Shown: one piece after another, positions 12,799 to 16,084 of the stretch
How the letters are laid out: each line of letters begins with the position of its first letter
Position numbering within the stretch: position 1 is the first letter of the stretch
NCBI GenBank assembly: GCA_035295745.1
Contig: DATGIL010000029.1
Coordinates: 1-16,084 of the forward strand
Source: JAIQFL01 sp035295745
GTDB lineage: Bacteria; Acidobacteriota; Terriglobia; Bryobacterales; Bryobacteraceae
DNA length: 16,084 nucleotides
Direction: 5' to 3'
Position numbers and translations under genes: made by a program
Notes under the pieces: generated by a model
The model's input: only the letters and a program-made list of their open reading frames with translations
Databases searched by the model: none
What the model was told of the DNA's origin: nothing

Positions 12799-14394
12799 TT
12801 GGCGCCCACAGGAAAGGAAATTTCGGATCCTCCGGAAATCAAGTCCATTCCGGCGGTTCCCCCTCGTTGGAGAGGCTGGACGACCTGGGACAAGTGGGTC
12901 TTCGCCGCCGTGGTGGCGCTCTTTATTGTCGCCAGGCTCTACCACATTGCCGCGATCTGCCTGGACGGCGATGAGATCTTCAGTGTTGGCGTCTCGAGCA
13001 AAAGCTGGAGTGCGCTGACCGCGGCCGCGGGAGCCGATTCGATCCATCCACCGCTCTTCTATTACATCTTGAAACTCTGGATGTATCTAGGCGGCGACTC
13101 GCTCTTTTGGGTACGCCTGCTGCCGGCGCTCTTCTGCATCCTGGCGATTGTGCCGTCGGTCCTGCTGGCGCGGGAATTTCGCCTGCGGCCCGGCGAGATC
13201 AGCGGCGTCATCGGGATTGCCGCAATTCACCCCTTCGTTCTGTACTACTCGCAGCACGTCCGCATGTACACGCTGCTGATGCTTTCGGCAGTCACGTCGC
13301 TCTGGGTATTCCACCGGGCAATTCGCGGTGGAACGAAATCAACCACCACGGCGAAGTTCGTCCAACTGACCCTGGTGAACATCGTGATGGTGCATTCGCA
13401 ATATTACGGTTGGCTGGTAGTCGGGCTCGAGTGCCTGTATCTGCTGCTTTGGAAGCGATCTTACTGGAAGCAGGCGGCGATCTCCGTAGCCGTGACTTTC
13501 GTGGCATTCTGTCCCTGGCTTTACGTCGCCGCCAAATACGCGGTGGCGAAGGGTGGGCTGGCCTCGAATCTCGAATGGATCCAGAAGCCAAGCGTGGGAG
13601 ATCTGACGTGGTTCTTCGTCGACCTGGCAGGCTTCAGCGAGTTCCCGGAGATCGGCCCGCGCGCGGTCGCCGGGCTGGGCCTGCTGGTCGTCGCGATGGC
13701 GATCGCCGCCTGGGTGAATCGCCGCGACCTGCGTAGCCGGCGCTTCGCCTACATGACGCGCTACCTGTCGTTCTTCCTGTTGGGAACGGTCGGAATCTCG
13801 TTTGGCGCCTCGCACATCATGAAGAGCTCGATCTGGGGACACCGGCACATGATCTACCTGTCGATCCCGTTCCTGATGATGGTGGTGTGCGCGTATTCCC
13901 GCCTGCCTGCACGCGCGGTGCGCATAACGGGAGCGCTGCTCTGCGCCGTGTGGGCATTCCTTGCCGTGCAACACCACATCAAAGGCGACGACAAGAAGAC
14001 GCCGTTTGACACTCTGGTGGTCGAGATCCTCGATCAGGAGAAGGCGACCACGGGCCAGGTGAAATTCTTTTCGGTAGACAAATATCTGCACTACCCGGTG
14101 TGGTTCTATCTGGAAACTTTGAAGGCTGGCAAGAGGACAGGCTTCGCGGCCCCCATTCGCGATTCCGAGTTAGGCGCCCTCGCGAAAGAAGCAGCCCGGA
14201 TCGAAGTCAAAAGCAACGTGAAGATTTCGGATTTGCAGGGAAGTCACTTCTGGGTGGGTTATAGCTCGGCCTGGAACGAGAAAAAGCTGCCCCAGGACTA
14301 TATGGCACAGCGAGGTTGCAGAACCGGTCCCGACGTAAAAGTGCGGGACCGGTTCCACTCAGAGACGATCTTTCCGGTGTGGTGCGGGTCCTGA
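12799..14394 (+). CDS. PMT/GT39-like polytopic membrane glycosyltransferase
   Basis: The 531-residue protein has about ten hydrophobic segments between residue 32 and about 400, then a hydrophilic C-terminal domain of about 130 residues. The first extracytoplasmic loop carries LDGDEIFS (55-62), where the acidic pair is the expected catalytic site of GT-C enzymes. SIHPPLFYYILKLW (81-94) and YYSQHVRMYTLL (149-160) are typical of the GT39/ArnT/PMT_2 group. Such enzymes transfer a sugar from a polyprenyl-phosphate donor to protein, lipid A or another acceptor on the outer face of the inner membrane. Donor and acceptor cannot be told from sequence. The start at TTG 12799 is weakly supported: GGAGG lies at 12784-12788, 10 nt away, and there is no early in-frame ATG. 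An inverted repeat occupies its last codons. Confidence 0.82.
   Translation: MAPTGKEISDPPEIKSIPAVPPRWRGWTTWDKWVFAAVVALFIVARLYHIAAICLDGDEIFSVGVSSKSWSALTAAAGADSIHPPLFYYILKLWMYLGGDSLFWVRLLPALFCILAIVPSVLLAREFRLRPGEISGVIGIAAIHPFVLYYSQHVRMYTLLMLSAVTSLWVFHRAIRGGTKSTTTAKFVQLTLVNIVMVHSQYYGWLVVGLECLYLLLWKRSYWKQAAISVAVTFVAFCPWLYVAAKYAVAKGGLASNLEWIQKPSVGDLTWFFVDLAGFSEFPEIGPRAVAGLGLLVVAMAIAAWVNRRDLRSRRFAYMTRYLSFFLLGTVGISFGASHIMKSSIWGHRHMIYLSIPFLMMVVCAYSRLPARAVRITGALLCAVWAFLAVQHHIKGDDKKTPFDTLVVEILDQEKATTGQVKFFSVDKYLHYPVWFYLETLKAGKRTGFAAPIRDSELGALAKEAARIEVKSNVKISDLQGSHFWVGYSSAWNEKKLPQDYMAQRGCRTGPDVKVRDRFHSETIFPVWCGS
14321..14355. repeat. Perfect 12-bp inverted repeat inside the 3' end of the glycosyltransferase gene
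   Basis: GAACCGGTCCCG (14321-14332) and CGGGACCGGTTC (14344-14355) are perfect inverted copies with an 11-nt loop. They encode part of the last 25 residues (RTGPDVKVRDRF). No T-run follows on either strand. It lies between the ends of the convergent glycosyltransferase and rplQ genes, so it could act as a 3' end structure for either transcript, or it could be a mobile palindromic repeat absorbed in frame. Confidence 0.75.
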
Positions 14395-14401
14395 GAGGGA
14401 G

Positions 14402-14857
14402 TTACTCTTCCGTCTCTTCCTGCTCCGGCTCGCGGCCTTCGCGTTGCGCTTTGAGCCGCTCTTCGCGCCGTTTGGCGCGATCGGCGGCGCGCTTCACCAG
14501 TTCCGAACCGACCAGTTCAATCATGGCCTGCTCGGCGCCATCACCCTTGCGGGGCCCCAGCCGCGTGATACGGGTGTACCCGCCGTTGCGCTGGCCAAAC
14601 CGTGTGCCTAGCGAATCGAACAGCTTCTTGACCGACGCTGGAGTCATGAGCACGCCTGCCGCCTGGCGGCGCGAGTGCAGCGTGTCCGTCTTGGCCAGAG
14701 TGATCATCTTCTCGACCCACGGCTGAACCGCCTTTGCCTTAGGCACCGTAGTGATGATGCGCTCTTCGAGAATGACGCTGGTGGTGAGGTTGCGCAGCAG
14801 CGCATTGCGGCTGTCTACGGGCCGCTTCAGCTTATATCCGCCGTAATTGTGTCTCAT
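14402..14857 (-). CDS. rplQ: 50S ribosomal protein L17
   Basis: L17 lies near the peptide exit tunnel of the large subunit. The 151-residue protein begins MRHNYGGYKLKRPVDSRNALLRNL, close to the family's RH...LgR....R.aLlrNl pattern, and contains the conserved EERIITTVPKAKAVQPWVEK. It is longer than the 127 residues of E. coli L17 because of a highly charged C-terminal tail (about 118-151), first basic and then acidic. ATG 14857 has GGAG at 14866-14869, 8 nt upstream within the end of rpoA, so translation is probably coupled. The rpsD-rpoA-rplQ order is the standard distal alpha operon. It converges on the glycosyltransferase gene with only 7 bp between the stops and no terminator in that gap. 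Confidence 0.97.
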   Translation of the reverse strand: MRHNYGGYKLKRPVDSRNALLRNLTTSVILEERIITTVPKAKAVQPWVEKMITLAKTDTLHSRRQAAGVLMTPASVKKLFDSLGTRFGQRNGGYTRITRLGPRKGDGAEQAMIELVGSELVKRAADRAKRREERLKAQREGREPEQEETEE

Positions 14858-14860
14858 GGC

Positions 14861-15916
14861 CTATTCTCCGATTGACTCCGGATGCCCATCTTCCTCGGGT
14901 CCGAAGTCAGGACCGCCGCCGCTTCCGCCGGAATTCTGCGGCGGCGCTACCAGGCGGCCATGCGCATCCACGCGCATTCCGAGCGACAGGCCCATGTTGG
15001 CAAGAATCTCTTTGATTTCGTTGAGTGATTTGCGCCCGAAGTTCTTGGTGCGCAGCATCTCCGCCTCGGTCTTCTGCACCAACTCGCCGATGGTCTGGAT
15101 GTTCGCGTTCTTGAGGCAATTGTAAGAACGGACGCTGAGTTCCAGCTCCTCCACGGAGCGGTTCAGCACCTCGTTCATCTTGTCCATGCCGCGCTCGGAG
15201 ACCTCTTCCGTCTGCTCCGGCACTTCCTCGAAGTTGATGAAGATGGCCATGTGGTCTTTAAGCAGCTTGGCTGCATACCCGATGGCATCCTGCGGCGAAA
15301 CCGCGCCGTTGGTCCAGACTTCGAGAGTGAGCTTGTCGTAGTCGGTCATCTGGCCCAGACGGGCCGCTTCGACCGAGAAGTTGACCTTGCGGACGGGCGA
15401 GTGGACGGAGTCGATCGGGATGTAGCCGAGCGCCAGGTCCTCATCGAAATTCTTATCCGCGCTGACGTAGCCGCGGCCGCTCTTGAGGCGCATTTCGATG
15501 GACAGCCGTCCGCCTTCGCTGACGGTGGCGACGTGGACATCGCGATCCAGTACTTCGACATCGGCATCGGTTTCGATCTGGCCGCTGCGCACATCGCCAT
15601 GGTGATCCACGGTCAGGCGCACGGTCTTGATTCCCTCGCCAATGATTTTGAATGGAATCTGCTTCAGGTTGAGGATGATATCGGTGGCGTCTTCCACCAC
15701 GCCGGGAATCGGGCTGAACTCGTGCTCGACGCCTTCAATGCGCACAGCGGTGATCGCCGCGCCTTCAATCGAACTCAAGAGTACTCGGCGCAAACTATTG
15801 CCGATGGTGGTTCCGAATCCACGCTGGAAAGGCTGCGCCGTAAACATGCCATACCGTTCCGTGAGGGTTTCGGTATTGGCCACCAGACGCTTGGGTTTCT
15901 GAAAGCCTTTGAACAT
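14861..15916 (-). CDS. rpoA: DNA-directed RNA polymerase subunit alpha
   Basis: The alpha subunit dimerises to nucleate RNA polymerase assembly and contacts UP elements and activators. The 351-residue protein has the N-terminal assembly domain (about 1-230, with ERYGMFTAQPFQRGFGTTIG and NSLRRVLLSSIEGAAIT). A charged linker follows, then the C-terminal domain (about 252-316) containing RSYNCLKNANIQTIGEL; Arg263 matches DNA-contacting Arg265 of E. coli. It ends in a glycine-rich and then acidic tail of about 35 residues, beyond the usual end. I chose ATG 15916 because MFKGFQKPKRL is the standard N-terminus. The frame stays open upstream into rpsD, but those residues are not alpha-like. The stop is 3 nt before the rplQ start. 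Confidence 0.97.
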   Translation of the reverse strand: MFKGFQKPKRLVANTETLTERYGMFTAQPFQRGFGTTIGNSLRRVLLSSIEGAAITAVRIEGVEHEFSPIPGVVEDATDIILNLKQIPFKIIGEGIKTVRLTVDHHGDVRSGQIETDADVEVLDRDVHVATVSEGGRLSIEMRLKSGRGYVSADKNFDEDLALGYIPIDSVHSPVRKVNFSVEAARLGQMTDYDKLTLEVWTNGAVSPQDAIGYAAKLLKDHMAIFINFEEVPEQTEEVSERGMDKMNEVLNRSVEELELSVRSYNCLKNANIQTIGELVQKTEAEMLRTKNFGRKSLNEIKEILANMGLSLGMRVDAHGRLVAPPQNSGGSGGGPDFGPEEDGHPESIGE

Positions 15917-15935
15917 AATTTTTTCGAGTTCCTCT

Positions 15936-15958
15936 GGACCGCTCCCTGTCCGCGGTCC
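15936..15958. other. Hairpin in the rpsD-rpoA intercistronic gap
   Basis: GGACCGC (15936-15942) and GCGGTCC (15952-15958) are perfect 7-bp inverted copies with a 9-nt loop. The hairpin fills most of the 44-bp gap just after the rpsD stop. On the minus strand it is followed by AGAGGAACTCG and an A-run rather than T residues. It is more likely an RNA processing or stability element than a terminator, since rpoA is expected to be co-transcribed. Confidence 0.4.
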
Positions 15959-15960
15959 GG

Positions 15961-16084
15961 TTACTTGGAGTACAACTCCACAATGAGCTGCTCGTTTAAC
16001 TGGATCTGCACCAGCTCGTCGCGCTTCGGCAACGCGGTGATGCGACCCTTGAGCTGCTCCCGATCCACATCCATCCAACCGGGT
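15961..16084 (-). CDS. rpsD: 30S ribosomal protein S4 (partial, only the C-terminus in the window)
   Basis: The last 40 codons before the TAA at 15963-15961 read PGWMDVDREQLKGRITALP, then KRDELVQIQLNEQLIVELYSK. This is the conserved end of S4, which in most bacteria closes with (E)QLIVELYSK. S4 binds 16S rRNA early in 30S assembly and in some bacteria represses its own operon. The start lies beyond the right edge. The gene is 44 bp upstream of rpoA in the same orientation, as expected for the alpha operon. Confidence 0.95.
   Translation of the reverse strand, partial: PGWMDVDREQLKGRITALPKRDELVQIQLNEQLIVELYSK

Noticed and set aside
10319..13018. A very long open frame on the plus strand, antisense to priA
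   Set aside because: It is the mirror of a GC-rich coding region. Its translation is rich in Arg, His, Gln and Gly with no recognisable domain, while the opposite strand encodes a fully conserved PriA.
15917..16078. N-terminal extension of RpoA into rpsD
   Set aside because: The alpha subunit begins MFKGFQKPKRL at 15916. The upstream in-frame residues are out-of-frame rpsD sequence and the intercistronic hairpin.
1..16084. tRNA genes, insertion sequences, CRISPR arrays, prophage genes or defence systems
   Set aside because: No cloverleaf-type sequence, transposase, regular repeat-spacer pattern, or defence-family protein was recognised. The content is housekeeping and envelope genes.

Overview
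The window looks like a chromosomal segment from a GC-rich, Gram-negative-type bacterium, most likely an acidobacterium (Solibacter/Bryobacter-like). This placement is an inference. It rests on a Pro-rich, N-terminally extended Hfq-like protein, a small DUF2934 protein, Lnt and LipA encoded together, and the high GC content. Nothing in the window points to a prophage, transposon or CRISPR array. It is ordinary housekeeping DNA with several divergent family members and some clear nucleic-acid structures.

Layout. Positions 1-271 (-) hold the 5' part of an Hfq-like Sm-fold gene, cut by the window edge. It diverges from a plus-strand pair at 465-2536: a MoxR AAA+ ATPase and a divergent YchF-type P-loop protein. 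These converge on a five-gene minus-strand operon at 2762-7938, read in the order NfeD-type serine protease, stomatin/slipin, SPOR-domain membrane protein, lipoyl synthase (lipA), apolipoprotein N-acyltransferase (lnt). The operon genes overlap or lie within about 21 nt of each other. The convergent gap at 2537-2761 holds two copies of a double-hairpin terminator module facing each other, with compensatory base changes between the copies.

Positions 8085-8429 (+) encode a DUF2934 protein. lexA (8535-9158, -) diverges from a degenerate GGDEF protein (9269-10258, +). priA (10265-12688, -) diverges from a GT39/PMT-like membrane glycosyltransferase (12799-14394, +), which carries a perfect 12-bp inverted repeat in its last codons. 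The right end is the distal part of the ribosomal alpha operon on the minus strand: the rpsD 3' end, rpoA and rplQ.

Themes. The NfeD-slipin-SPOR-LipA-Lnt operon combines membrane quality control, a probable periplasmic peptidoglycan-binding protein, lipoate synthesis and lipoprotein maturation. LexA and PriA serve the SOS response and replication restart, and a catalytically doubtful GGDEF protein sits between them. I saw no convincing new multi-gene system. The best leads are the paired covarying double-hairpin terminators, the YchF-like protein with a degenerate G3 motif, and the degenerate GGDEF gene divergent from lexA.
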